DNA of 64,000 bases from Bremerella sp. P1 (GTDB lineage: Bacteria > Planctomycetota > Planctomycetia > Pirellulales > Pirellulaceae), in contig NZ_CP118164.1 in NCBI RefSeq assembly GCF_028748185.1, positions 4,923,814 through 4,987,813 on the forward strand, written 5' to 3'. Below, in pieces: positions 54,354 through 63,082 of this stretch. The notes under the pieces were generated by a model that searched no databases, was not told the DNA's origin, and worked only from the letters and a program-made list of their open reading frames with translations. How positions within the stretch are numbered: the first letter of the stretch is position 1; each line of letters starts with the position of its first letter. The translations under genes were made by a program, and so were the position numbers.

Positions 54354-54384
54354 GGCGTCCCGAAACCCCTGAAACCGGGACGCC
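54354..54384 (-). repeat. Strong hairpin between gspF and the GspG-like gene
   Basis: A perfect 9-bp inverted repeat (GGCGTCCCG / CGGGACGCC) with a 13-base loop lies in the 162-base gap. On the minus strand it is followed by AGAATTTGG rather than a real T-run. It may be a partial terminator or an mRNA processing/stability element that lets the pilin message differ in level from the upstream ATPase genes. Confidence 0.55.
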
Positions 54385-54404
54385 GCAATGGTCGCCGGGT
54401 GCTC

Positions 54405-55799
54405 TTAACTCAGGTTCTGAATCAAGTCGACCAGCGGAAGGAACAACGCGATCACGATGAACCCGACTGAGAAGCCGAGGAACACGATCAGCAGCGGTTC
54501 CATAATTTTGGTGAGTGAGTCGGTAAGGACCTTGACGTCTTCGTCGTAGGTATCGGCCACCTTGTACAACATGGTGTCGAGTTCACCCGTTTCTTCGCCC
54601 ACGTCGATCATGTTGGTAACGAACAGTTCCACCATTCGTCGCCGCAGTGTGAGGAAGTACCAGCCTGCCCCAAGGGCACCGACTACGCCGACTGCCTGCC
54701 AGGCAAACGGCTGCATCGCAGGAATAAAGAAGAATGAAACAAATGGGGCCACCGGGAAGATGATCCACAGGAAAAGCGAGATCGGATGGAAGGGTGCTCG
54801 GCAGTTCTCTTCCATCGGTTTAAAAATCGATTCACCCTCTTTCACCGATTCCGAAACGTTGTGATACATCCGCTCGAACATGGCGTTGCCGCTCGTGTCA
54901 CGGGCGATGTTCAGGCATTCCAGAATGGGAACACCCGAGGAAATCAGCGTGCCCAGCGTACGCGTGGTACGGGCAAGGACGTTCTTTTCGACCAGGCCGC
55001 CGAAGATCGGAATGTTCAAGAAGAACAAGTCCCAACCCATGCGGCCGTGTTTGAATTTTCTAAGTAGTTTGACGAACAGGAACACCGCCACCGGAATCAG
55101 CGGGATGCAGTACCAGTAGTTGACCACACCGTTACTGATGGTGATGAGCAGCTCGGTGACGGGCGGCAAGTCGAGCCCGAATTCCTCGAAGATCTGGCGG
55201 AACGTCGGAACGATCTTGATCATGATGAACGTCAAGATACCGACGGCCACGGTGATGACCACACACGGATAGATCATCGCACCTTGCACCTTACGGCGAA
55301 GGTCGGCGTCGCGTTCCATGAAGTCAGCCAGACGCATCAAAATGACTTCCAATGCACCACCCGCTTCACCAGCGCGAATCATGTTCACGTACAAACGGTT
55401 GAAGCATTTAGGGCACTTGGCCATCGCTTCCGAGAGGCCGGCACCCGATTCGATGTCTTCGCAGACATCCATCAAGCTGTTTTTGAGGCGACCAGGCTTA
55501 CACTGCTGCTCGAGAATCTTGAGGCTACGCAAAATGGGTAGACCGGCATTTTGCAGAATGGCTAGCTGACGCGTGAAGGTGGTCAGCTGACGGTGACTGA
55601 CGCCACCGATCGTGAAGCCTCGATTCTTCCCTTTGGCTTTTGCTCCGGCCTTTTCCCGCGATTTCTTTTCGTTGATGCGGGTAACGAAGTAGCCCATCTG
55701 CCGAATAGTAGCTTGTGCATCGTCTTCGGTCGGGGCCTCGATGACGTCGCGGATCTCCTGACCTTGAGCGTCCATCGCTTCAAATTGATAGGTTGGCAT
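54405..55799 (-). CDS. gspF: Type II secretion / type IV pilus inner-membrane platform protein (GspF/PilC)
   Basis: 464 residues. N-terminal MPTYQFEAMDAQGQEI, then a basic Lys/Gly/Ala linker (about 45-60), then two copies of the T2SSF domain. The first has TFTRQLAILQNAGLPILRSL and a membrane helix near VVITVAVGILTFIM. The second has RTLGTLISSGVPILECL and ends with LIVFLGFSVGFIVIALFLP. GspF is the membrane platform that couples the ATPase to pseudopilus growth. It begins 72 bases after the GspE gene and precedes the pseudopilins. Confidence 0.95.
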   Translation of the reverse strand: MPTYQFEAMDAQGQEIRDVIEAPTEDDAQATIRQMGYFVTRINEKKSREKAGAKAKGKNRGFTIGGVSHRQLTTFTRQLAILQNAGLPILRSLKILEQQCKPGRLKNSLMDVCEDIESGAGLSEAMAKCPKCFNRLYVNMIRAGEAGGALEVILMRLADFMERDADLRRKVQGAMIYPCVVITVAVGILTFIMIKIVPTFRQIFEEFGLDLPPVTELLITISNGVVNYWYCIPLIPVAVFLFVKLLRKFKHGRMGWDLFFLNIPIFGGLVEKNVLARTTRTLGTLISSGVPILECLNIARDTSGNAMFERMYHNVSESVKEGESIFKPMEENCRAPFHPISLFLWIIFPVAPFVSFFFIPAMQPFAWQAVGVVGALGAGWYFLTLRRRMVELFVTNMIDVGEETGELDTMLYKVADTYDEDVKVLTDSLTKIMEPLLIVFLGFSVGFIVIALFLPLVDLIQNLS

Positions 55800-55871
55800 G
55801 GCTACGTCCGGCTCTTGCTTTTGGGGTCAAATTTGGGTGTAGGTTGATTGCTGGCCAGCAATAATTGTTTG

Positions 55872-57596
55872 TTAGTCGACGACCGTTTCGCGAAGCACTT
55901 CGTCCAGGGTAGTCAGCCCGTCGAAAGCGAGCTGCAGTCCGGCGTCGCGGAGGGGCGTCATACCAAACTTTCTGGCTTCGTCTCGCAGTTCGTCCGTGGA
56001 GGTGTTTTGCATGATCATCGAACGAAGGTCGTCGTTCATGATCATCAATTCAAAAATGCCGATACGGCCTTTGTATCCGGTTCCGTTGCAGTTTTCGCAG
56101 CCGGCACCTTTAAAGAACTTGCGGCCTGCCAACTCTTCTTCTTTCATTTCCAAGAGGAAGATGGCGTCTTTCGAGGGCTCGTGTTCTTGACGGCATTGGC
56201 TACAAACACGGCGTACCAAACGCTGGGCCAAAATGGCTTCGACGGTTGCCGTGATCATGAACGTGGGGATCCCCATGTCCTTGAGTCGCGTGATGGTGGA
56301 TGGGGCGTCGTTGGTGTGCAGCGTGCTGAATACCAAGTGCCCGGTGAGAGAGGCTTGAATAGCGATTTCGCCCGTCTCCAGGTCACGAATCTCACCCACC
56401 AGAATCACATCAGGATCTTGTCGCAAAATGGCTCGCAGGCAGTTCGCGAACGTATTGCCGATGTCTGAATCGATAGGGATTTGAATGATGCCATCGATAT
56501 CATACTCGACCGGGTCTTCGGTCGTGATCAGCTTTTCGTTGATGGAGTTGAGTTCGCTCAGTGCCGAATAGAGGGTCGTGGTCTTGCCGGAGCCCGTTGG
56601 ACCGGTCACCAAGACAATTCCGTTCGGCTTGTGCATCACCTGGCGGAATTCCTTGAGGGTCTCGTCCCCCATGCCCACCTTCTCGATGTTGAGCGAAACC
56701 ACGCTGCGGTCCAAAAGCCGCATAACGACGCTTTCGCCAAACATGGTCGGCAGCACGCTCACACGAAGATCGACCGGGTGACCACCCACCGTCAGTTCGA
56801 TACGACCGTCCTGCGGCATACGACGTTCGGCGATGTCGAGGTTCGCCATCACTTTGATACGCGTGGTAATCGCGAAGGCCAAGTGACGCGGCGGGGGAAC
56901 CATCTCGAAGAGGACGCCGTCCGCTTTGATGCGGATACGGAACTCTTCTTCGAAGGGCTCGAAGTGGATATCGCTCGCGTGGTCTTTAATGGCCATCAAG
57001 AGCACCATGTTCAGCAGCTTGCGAACCGGGGCGCTATCTGCGAGAGCTTCCGCATCGGTAATATCGATCGGCCCATCCCCTTCCAGGGCAGCGGCCGCTT
57101 TCGCGAGATCGTTGTCGTCTTCTAAGTCGCGGACAAGACCCTCGAAACTTTCGGAGTCTTCCGAATAGTAACGATCGAGTGTTTTCTGAATGTCGCGTTC
57201 GGTGGAGACAACTGTTTTGACTTCGTAACCCAGAAACTGCCGCAGTTCGTCCTGCGTCGAAAGGTTCTGCGGTTCACAGGTTGCCACCGTCAAGCGGTTG
57301 AGGTCTTCCTCGTACGAAACCGGAATGACCTTATACAGCTGGGCCATCGGTTCGGTGATGCGGCGCAGCAGGTCAGGAGCAATCGAAACATCGTCGAGGC
57401 TGATCACCTGCATGTGCAGCTGTTCGGCCAAAGCTTGGGCCAGCTGGTCGTCGGTAATCAGATTCATGTCCTCGGCGATCTTGCCAAGGGGCTGATGTTC
57501 GGCCTGGGCTTCTTGCTCTTCTAGCAGCAGCACGAGTTGTTCGTCGCTGATGAAGCCAAGGTCGACCAGAATCTGTCCAAGTCGGCGAACTGCCAT
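55872..57596 (-). CDS. gspE: Type II secretion / pilus assembly ATPase (GspE/PilB)
   Basis: 574 residues. An N-terminal MshEN-type domain (LGQILVDLGFISDEQL) is followed by the ATPase core. Motifs: Walker A GPTGSGKTTT, Asp box TTEDPVEY, Walker B VILVGEIRDLET, His box GHLVFSTLHTNDA, and a zinc module with CSQC and CENC. The MshEN domain often binds c-di-GMP, but I cannot confirm the binding residues. It powers assembly of the pseudopilus with GspF. The second ATPase at 59100-60827 is a close paralogue. Confidence 0.95.
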   Translation of the reverse strand: MAVRRLGQILVDLGFISDEQLVLLLEEQEAQAEHQPLGKIAEDMNLITDDQLAQALAEQLHMQVISLDDVSIAPDLLRRITEPMAQLYKVIPVSYEEDLNRLTVATCEPQNLSTQDELRQFLGYEVKTVVSTERDIQKTLDRYYSEDSESFEGLVRDLEDDNDLAKAAAALEGDGPIDITDAEALADSAPVRKLLNMVLLMAIKDHASDIHFEPFEEEFRIRIKADGVLFEMVPPPRHLAFAITTRIKVMANLDIAERRMPQDGRIELTVGGHPVDLRVSVLPTMFGESVVMRLLDRSVVSLNIEKVGMGDETLKEFRQVMHKPNGIVLVTGPTGSGKTTTLYSALSELNSINEKLITTEDPVEYDIDGIIQIPIDSDIGNTFANCLRAILRQDPDVILVGEIRDLETGEIAIQASLTGHLVFSTLHTNDAPSTITRLKDMGIPTFMITATVEAILAQRLVRRVCSQCRQEHEPSKDAIFLLEMKEEELAGRKFFKGAGCENCNGTGYKGRIGIFELMIMNDDLRSMIMQNTSTDELRDEARKFGMTPLRDAGLQLAFDGLTTLDEVLRETVVD

Positions 57597-57656
57597 GAAT
57601 TTGTCTCGTTGTCCGTCAGGAATTGAAAAGGAAAAGGAGAGAGGAGAAGCGAGTGG

Positions 57657-58757
57657 TTACGCGGCACCTTCTCGATCGTCGACATTGCCACGTCGGGCGT
57701 CGGCGATACGCTTTGCCAGGTCATTCGGGTTTTGGGCTTTGGCCAACGCGTCTTCCATGGTGACTCGTTCGGCCCGCCAGTGATTGAAAAGGGAGTCGTC
57801 CATCAGGATCATCCCGTGCTTCGAGCCGGTTTGAATCATCGATGGAATACGGAATGTCTTGTTTTCACGGATCAGGTTGGAAATACCTGAGGTCACGTTC
57901 AGTAGCTCGTAGGCTGCCACACGTCCGCCGCCAATCTTGGGGCACAACGTCTGGGCCAGCACGCCCAGGAGGGCCGAACCCAACTGCGTACGAATCTGAT
58001 CCTGCTGGCCAGCCGGGAACACGTCGATGATACGGTCGACGGTACTGGCGGCACTGTTGGTATGCAACGTCCCGAACACCACGTGCCCGGTTTCCGCCGC
58101 GGAAATGGCTGCTTCAATCGTTTCCAAGTCACGCATTTCGCCCACGAGGATCACGTCAGGGTCCTGACGCAACGCACGACGAATGGCTTCCGAGAAGGAG
58201 GGCACATCAACACCGATTTCGCGCTGATTGACCGTCGACTTCTTGTGGTAGTGATAAAATTCGATCGGGTCTTCGATCGTGATGATATGGTGGTCAACGG
58301 TTTCGTTGAGGTGGTTGATCACCGAGGCCAGCGTGGTGGACTTACCCGAACCGGTAGGCCCGGTCACTAGGAACAAGCCACGCGGTCGATGGCAGAGCTC
58401 AAGGACTTTGGCTGGCAGCCCCAACTGCTCGGGGGTGAGCATGTCATTGGGAATCTGACGCAACACCATCGAGATGTTTCCACGTTGTCGGAAAATCGAC
58501 ACACGGAAACGGGCCAAGTCCGAGAAGGCAAAACCAAAGTCGGAACCACCCGTTTCCTGAAGTTCTCGTTGGCAGCGTTCCGGCGTGATGCTTTTCATCA
58601 GCGAGACAGTATCGTCGGGTTCCAACGATTTCGTGTCGAGTTGACGCATGCGACCGTGCAAACGAAACACTGGCGGTTGTCCCACCGTGATATGGATATC
58701 GCTTGCGCCCTGCTTCACAGCGGCCTGCAACAACTTGTCAATGAGAATCGTGGCCAT
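57657..58757 (-). CDS. pilT: Twitching motility / pilus retraction ATPase PilT
   Basis: 366 residues. It starts with LIDKLLQAAVKQGASDIHI, without the long N1 domain of GspE. Walker A is GPTGSGKSTT, Asp box TIEDPIEF, Walker B VILVGEMRDLET, and His box GHVVFGTLHTNSA; the AIRRALRQDPD segment is also PilT-like. PilT disassembles pili. T2SS operons usually lack it, so its placement between two GspE/PilB-type genes points to a pilus-like function for this locus. Confidence 0.95.
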   Translation of the reverse strand: MATILIDKLLQAAVKQGASDIHITVGQPPVFRLHGRMRQLDTKSLEPDDTVSLMKSITPERCQRELQETGGSDFGFAFSDLARFRVSIFRQRGNISMVLRQIPNDMLTPEQLGLPAKVLELCHRPRGLFLVTGPTGSGKSTTLASVINHLNETVDHHIITIEDPIEFYHYHKKSTVNQREIGVDVPSFSEAIRRALRQDPDVILVGEMRDLETIEAAISAAETGHVVFGTLHTNSAASTVDRIIDVFPAGQQDQIRTQLGSALLGVLAQTLCPKIGGGRVAAYELLNVTSGISNLIRENKTFRIPSMIQTGSKHGMILMDDSLFNHWRAERVTMEDALAKAQNPNDLAKRIADARRGNVDDREGAA

Positions 58758-59099
58758 TGGCTCCCTTTACCGCTGAAGGATTTACCACCTTGGCGGGGCA
58801 TTGTGAATGAGCCCTGCTGAGGAAGAAGATCCAGCCTCTTAAGGATCGCGGTCGCTGAGTTGTCCTTAGTTCTGGCGTTGCCCATCCAAGGCACGCATCA
58901 AAACGCTCAGTGTGCCGACCCGACCGTGAACTGCTGATGAAATTAGGTTGAAAAGCGTTTGAAAAGCTGTCCCGATGGCAGAATTGTTGGGGTCTGCGGT
59001 CGAAGACTCAAATAAGTCGTGTCATTTTCGCGTTTACGGGCCTGCCGCGCGTAAACGCTTGTTTGATCTTGGTTTGTCGTTTTTGCTGGCAAGGGTGGC
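58758..59099. other. Intergenic region with an inverted repeat, between the second ATPase and pilT
   Basis: 342 bases. It must hold the pilT promoter, unless the operon is continuous. At 59030-59058 a perfect 9-bp inverted repeat (GCGTTTACG / CGTAAACGC, 11-base loop) lies 41 bases after the ATPase stop. No T-run follows on the minus strand, so it is a candidate attenuator or mRNA stabiliser rather than a clear terminator. Confidence 0.5.
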
Positions 59100-60827
59100 T
59101 TAGGAGTCTTTCTCGACAACCTTGGCTACGCGGAAGACTTCCTCCAGGGTTGTCTTGCCCTGCATGGCTTTTTTCACCCCGTCATCGAACAGGGTATCCA
59201 TGCCGGTCGCCACAGCGGCTCGACGAATATCCTGAGTTGCCGCCCCTTGGAATGCCAACTCTCTAAGTCGTGCATTCATAGGCATTAACTCAAAAATACC
59301 CATACGTCCCCTGTAACCACTACGCTGGCAATTACCGCAACCGCGACCCTTCATGAAGGTCGCGCCTTCGGCCATCTCAGGCGTAATGCCAGCAGCCGCC
59401 AATGACTCCTTAGTTGGCTTAACGGGAGCCTTGCACTTCTCGCAAATCACCCGGACCAAGCGCTGTGCGAGAATACCAATAATTGTACTGGAAACGAGAT
59501 AAGAGGGAACACCCATGTCGATCAAACGTGTAATGGCACCGGGCGCATCGTTCGTGTGTAGTGTACTGAAAACCAAGTGTCCAGTAAGTGAGGCTTGGAT
59601 CCCCATGGAAGCTGTTTCAGTATCGCGCATTTCACCGACGAGGATGATATTAGGTGCCTGACGCAGCATGGCCTTAATAATCTTCGCGAAATCGAGCCCA
59701 ATGCTGTGACGAACCTGGGTCTGGTTGATGCCAGGCAGGTAGTACTCGACCGGGTCTTCGGCGGTGATGATTTTGGTGTCTGGGCGGTTCAGTTCGTTGA
59801 GTGCCGCATAGAGGGTGGTCGTCTTCCCCGAACCGGTGGGTCCGGTCACCAGGACGATCCCATTGGGACGTTTGATGAGATTGTTGAACTTGATGAAGTT
59901 CGAGTCGGAAAGGCCAAGCTGGCGAATACCCACCTTGATACTGTCTTTATCCAGAATCCGCATCACGATCGATTGACCGTGATTAGTGGGGATAACGCTC
60001 ACGCGAAGGTCGATGGTTTTGGTTCCGACGTCGGCCTTGATACGTCCGTCCTGGCAACGACGCCGCTCGGCGATATCGATACCCCCCAAAATCTTGAGGC
60101 GGGACAAGATCGCCCCAAGCATACGTCTGGGGGGGCTGTCACGTTCAATTAAACGACCGTCGATGCGATAGCGAATACGAACGCGATCTTCAAACGGCTC
60201 AACGTGAATATCTGAGGCCCGAAGCTGAACCGCCTCATTGATCATCAACTGAACCAGGCGAACGACCGGGGCACTCGTCTCGTCGACGGTTTCGTCACCG
60301 GCCATCGTCATGGTGTCTTGTTCCATGGTGTCGGTGAAGTCGATCGCCGTATCGGTGAATTCCTGCAGCATCGTATCCGCGGATTCACCTTCTTGTTGCC
60401 CGTAGTAGCGGTTGATCGCTTCGAGGATGTTTTCGCGTGGGGCCAACGCGATTTCGACCTTTCGGTTGAGGATAAATCGAAGTTTATCGATCGTTTCCAG
60501 GTCGAGTGGATCGGCGATGATGACTTTCAGAGCACCGTCATCTTCGGCCATCGGCATCACCACGTTTTCACGAGCGACCGATTCCGGTACCAGTTCCACG
60601 GCCGACATGGGGATCCGAACTTCGTCCAGATCAATGAACTCGAGGCCGTGCTCTTCCGCGACCGCTCGCATCACGTCGTTGGCTCCGACGTAGCCGGAAC
60701 GGATCAGTGCCTCGGGAACCGGGATTCCCTGGGCATCGGCCATGGTTTCGGCCTCGCGCAATTGGTCAGGTCCGACGAGGCCACGTCGAATCAGAATGTC
60801 CGCAAAATTTCCCAGGGTTCCAGCCAA
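59100..60827 (-). CDS. Second GspE/PilB-type ATPase
   Basis: 575 residues, paralogous to the gene at 55872-57596. The N-terminal MshEN-like domain (NFADILIRRGLVGPDQL) is followed by Walker A GPTGSGKTTT, Asp box TAEDPVEY, Walker B IILVGEMRDTET, His box GHLVFSTLHTNDA and a zinc module with CEKC and CGNC. The start is TTG at 60827, with GGAGGA 7 bases upstream; no ATG fits the N-terminal domain. It is separated from pilT by 342 bases. Two assembly ATPases next to one platform protein is unusual. Confidence 0.93.
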   Translation of the reverse strand: MAGTLGNFADILIRRGLVGPDQLREAETMADAQGIPVPEALIRSGYVGANDVMRAVAEEHGLEFIDLDEVRIPMSAVELVPESVARENVVMPMAEDDGALKVIIADPLDLETIDKLRFILNRKVEIALAPRENILEAINRYYGQQEGESADTMLQEFTDTAIDFTDTMEQDTMTMAGDETVDETSAPVVRLVQLMINEAVQLRASDIHVEPFEDRVRIRYRIDGRLIERDSPPRRMLGAILSRLKILGGIDIAERRRCQDGRIKADVGTKTIDLRVSVIPTNHGQSIVMRILDKDSIKVGIRQLGLSDSNFIKFNNLIKRPNGIVLVTGPTGSGKTTTLYAALNELNRPDTKIITAEDPVEYYLPGINQTQVRHSIGLDFAKIIKAMLRQAPNIILVGEMRDTETASMGIQASLTGHLVFSTLHTNDAPGAITRLIDMGVPSYLVSSTIIGILAQRLVRVICEKCKAPVKPTKESLAAAGITPEMAEGATFMKGRGCGNCQRSGYRGRMGIFELMPMNARLRELAFQGAATQDIRRAAVATGMDTLFDDGVKKAMQGKTTLEEVFRVAKVVEKDS

Positions 60828-60980
60828 AGCGCTATCCTCCGAGCGGAATAGAGAAAGGGAGTCGTGATCTAGAGAAAAAAGATAAGTGCATTACTAGCCT
60901 ACCATGAGGCTGAGAATGCCGTTAAGCCTTTTGTGCGTGAATTTTACGTCTATCTACGCAATCTCATCATCCTTAAAACG

Positions 60981-61002
60981 CAGGGGCTTCGTCAAGCTCC
61001 TG
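60981..61002 (-). terminator. Possible terminator on the minus strand
   Basis: A 9-bp stem with one G-T pair (CAGGGGCTT / AAGCTCCTG), loop CGTC, is followed on the minus strand by CGTTTTAAG. It lies 94 bases after the 61096-61749 gene. The T-run is weak. Confidence 0.4.
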
Positions 61003-61095
61003 CTCTTCTAGGGGGGATACGGCGCTATAGCATGGCTGGCGCAGATTAGTACGCCAGCGGTGTGGATCCCGATTCTTCATGATCATCGAAAGAGA

Positions 61096-61749
61096 TCAGC
61101 GTGTTTTCGGCTTAGTTGCGTCTGGCACACTAAAACGCTGGCTGGGGGCTGAGGGAGCACCGTAGGGAGGCTTGGCCTGGGTCGGGCTGTCGGTCGTCGG
61201 AGGCTGATAGTATGGCGTGCCCCAATGTGGAGTTGCCATAGCGGGCGGAGCTCCGTAAGGCTGGGGCGGATTCGTGGGCGAAGGGCTGTAATACGGCCGA
61301 GTTGAGCGGGGTTTCGACAGTTCACGAGCATGTTCCCACTGATGGCGAGCCATTTCTCTTAGCTGATCCGCGAGGCCGTACTCTGACATTTGCTCGGCTT
61401 GGCCGGCTAATTCTTCCAGATGACGTGCATTCTGGCGGAACTTGCCGACTAACTCACGAACCTCTTGATACAACTTGGTGCCGGGCCATTCTTCCGTGGC
61501 ATGCCACTCGCCGTCCGTGGGTTTCTCGATCGCTTCGTCTCGCTCAATTCCGAATTCTTCGGACTCGATCGAAAACTCTGGCCCAAGTTGCTGTCGGATT
61601 TCTTCGACCGCCTCGAGAATCGGGATGGCGGCTTCCTCGTGTTCCTGGTTGTCTTCGGCCGGGGGCGTAGGTTGCTTGTCGTCTGCTAGCGAGAGTTGGG
61701 TCGTGAAAAGCACCAGGATCGCTGCCATGAATAATTGGTTCTGCATCAT
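61096..61749 (-). CDS. Exported Pro-rich protein of unknown function
   Basis: 217 residues from the ATG at 61749 (second ATG at 61746). A hydrophobic signal (FMAAILVLFTTQLSLA, cut near ADD) precedes an acidic helical region of about 120 residues. That region includes EELAGQAEQMSEYGLADQL, probably a coiled coil. The last 80 residues are rich in Pro, Tyr and Ser (SPSPTNPPQPYGAPP). I recognise no family. An open frame to a TTG at 61803 would remove signal character, so it is rejected. It is divergent from the beta-barrel gene. Confidence 0.6.
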   Translation of the reverse strand: MMQNQLFMAAILVLFTTQLSLADDKQPTPPAEDNQEHEEAAIPILEAVEEIRQQLGPEFSIESEEFGIERDEAIEKPTDGEWHATEEWPGTKLYQEVRELVGKFRQNARHLEELAGQAEQMSEYGLADQLREMARHQWEHARELSKPRSTRPYYSPSPTNPPQPYGAPPAMATPHWGTPYYQPPTTDSPTQAKPPYGAPSAPSQRFSVPDATKPKTR

Positions 61750-61921
61750 TCCGTTCCATGCGTTGAGGGGTGAACAACCAGCGAGGATTCCTAAAACTAG
61801 CAAATCCGGTAAAGTTCACCAACTTTGACTTAAGAATCTGCATTGACGCCAAGGGGAGACGTTTCGATAATCCGCTGCCCGATTTGGGGTAGCTATCAGT
61901 GAAGTCCGCGAAGGATGGTGG

Positions 61922-62776
61922 ATGGGTCTTAAGTTCAGCCATGGTTGCTCAATGCTTCTGACGCTCGGCGTTATGGCTTGTGTTGCGCCTATGGCAAACG
62001 CCCAGGACCTGAGCTCTTCTCAAGCTCCTGCGTATGAAGAGATCGAGCCACTCCCGAAATCAATTCTCGATGCGGAAACAATCGACGTCGATTCCAAGCA
62101 AACCTTCGAGCAGCCAGGATCAACGGAGAACTGGTTCGGAGGTAAGCATGGTCACGGTCAGTTCGCTCACCGATTCGATTTGGTACATAGTCATCCGGAC
62201 GATCCCTCCCGGCATATCGGGTTTGGTCAGCCGCTAACAGGGATGAGCTGGCGCAATCGCCCGATTCATGCAGACGTGTTTGCCGGCGCGATCATGTTGC
62301 AGAATCTGATTCCTGGCGAAGTCGAGCAGGAAGGTTCGTTCTTTGATGGACTGCGATTGGGTTACGACTTCGATCACTACTGGGGAGCTGAAGTTCGATT
62401 AGGCTTTGCCGAAGGGCGTTTGAACTATCCGACGAATGCTCATTTTTCTGGAAAGAGTCAGCTGATCATTCTCGACTACAGCGTGCAGTTTTATCCTTGG
62501 GGTGACGCTGCCTGGCGACCCTACGCGATGCTCGGGTTAGGGGCGGCCATGTTCCAATACGAAGACGCTCTGGGCCGCGATCGAGGTCAGGCTCAGGTTT
62601 CTATGCCGTTTGGCTTAGGGCTCAAGTACTTTGTGCACAAGCGTCTCGCTCTGCGGTTTGAACTGCTCGACAACATGACCCTTGGCGGTACCGATGCAAT
62701 GTCCGCAAGCAACTTCTCGGTCACCGGCGGATTTGAATACCGGTTTGGCGGCAGCGCCCCTGGTTACTACCGCTGA
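61922..62776 (+). CDS. Outer-membrane beta-barrel protein candidate
   Basis: 284 residues. A signal peptide (about 1-28, cut after ANA) and a disordered linker (about 30-70) precede a barrel. Alternating aromatic strands typical of OmpA-like/OMP beta-barrels are visible: LRLGYDFDHYWGAEVRLGFAE, LIILDYSVQFYPWG, ALRFELLDNMTLGG and FSVTGGFEYRFGG, ending with a short C-terminal GYYR. The function (structural or adhesion) is unknown. ATG at 61922 with no strong ribosome-binding site; ATG at 61952 is possible but would shorten the signal peptide. Confidence 0.75.
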   Translation: MGLKFSHGCSMLLTLGVMACVAPMANAQDLSSSQAPAYEEIEPLPKSILDAETIDVDSKQTFEQPGSTENWFGGKHGHGQFAHRFDLVHSHPDDPSRHIGFGQPLTGMSWRNRPIHADVFAGAIMLQNLIPGEVEQEGSFFDGLRLGYDFDHYWGAEVRLGFAEGRLNYPTNAHFSGKSQLIILDYSVQFYPWGDAAWRPYAMLGLGAAMFQYEDALGRDRGQAQVSMPFGLGLKYFVHKRLALRFELLDNMTLGGTDAMSASNFSVTGGFEYRFGGSAPGYYR

Positions 62777-63082
62777 CCTCGGCTGCGGCCCAATTCAAGC
62801 GAGGTCGTCTCCACGTTGGTCAGCCCTGTTGTGCAAAGCAGGCGTATCGAACCAACGATGCACACCGCTTCACGCAGATGTTCTAAGAACGCTCTCAGGC
62901 GCCGCAGACGCGAGTTGTTCATCGGTGATTGACCCCACCATCCGGCGTCTCTTCTCCCGATCTCTGTCGAAGGCAACTCGTTGTAACGCATTGACTGCGC
63001 GATTGCCTGAGCCAAGAAAAAAAGAGACGCGGTCGCAATGTGACCGCGTCTCTTTCAAAAGCCCCCCTGGCTATTAGATTGG
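62777..63082. other. Intergenic region between convergent genes
   Basis: 306 bases. The only structure I see is the minus-strand terminator at 63016-63053. No terminator with a T-run is evident for the beta-barrel gene on the plus strand, and there is no supportable ORF. Confidence 0.5.
63016..63053 (-). terminator. Rho-independent terminator on the minus strand
   Basis: A 12-bp perfect stem (AGAGACGCGGTC / GACCGCGTCTCT) with a 7-base loop is followed on the minus strand by seven T. It ends the Cys-rich lipoprotein gene. Confidence 0.92.
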
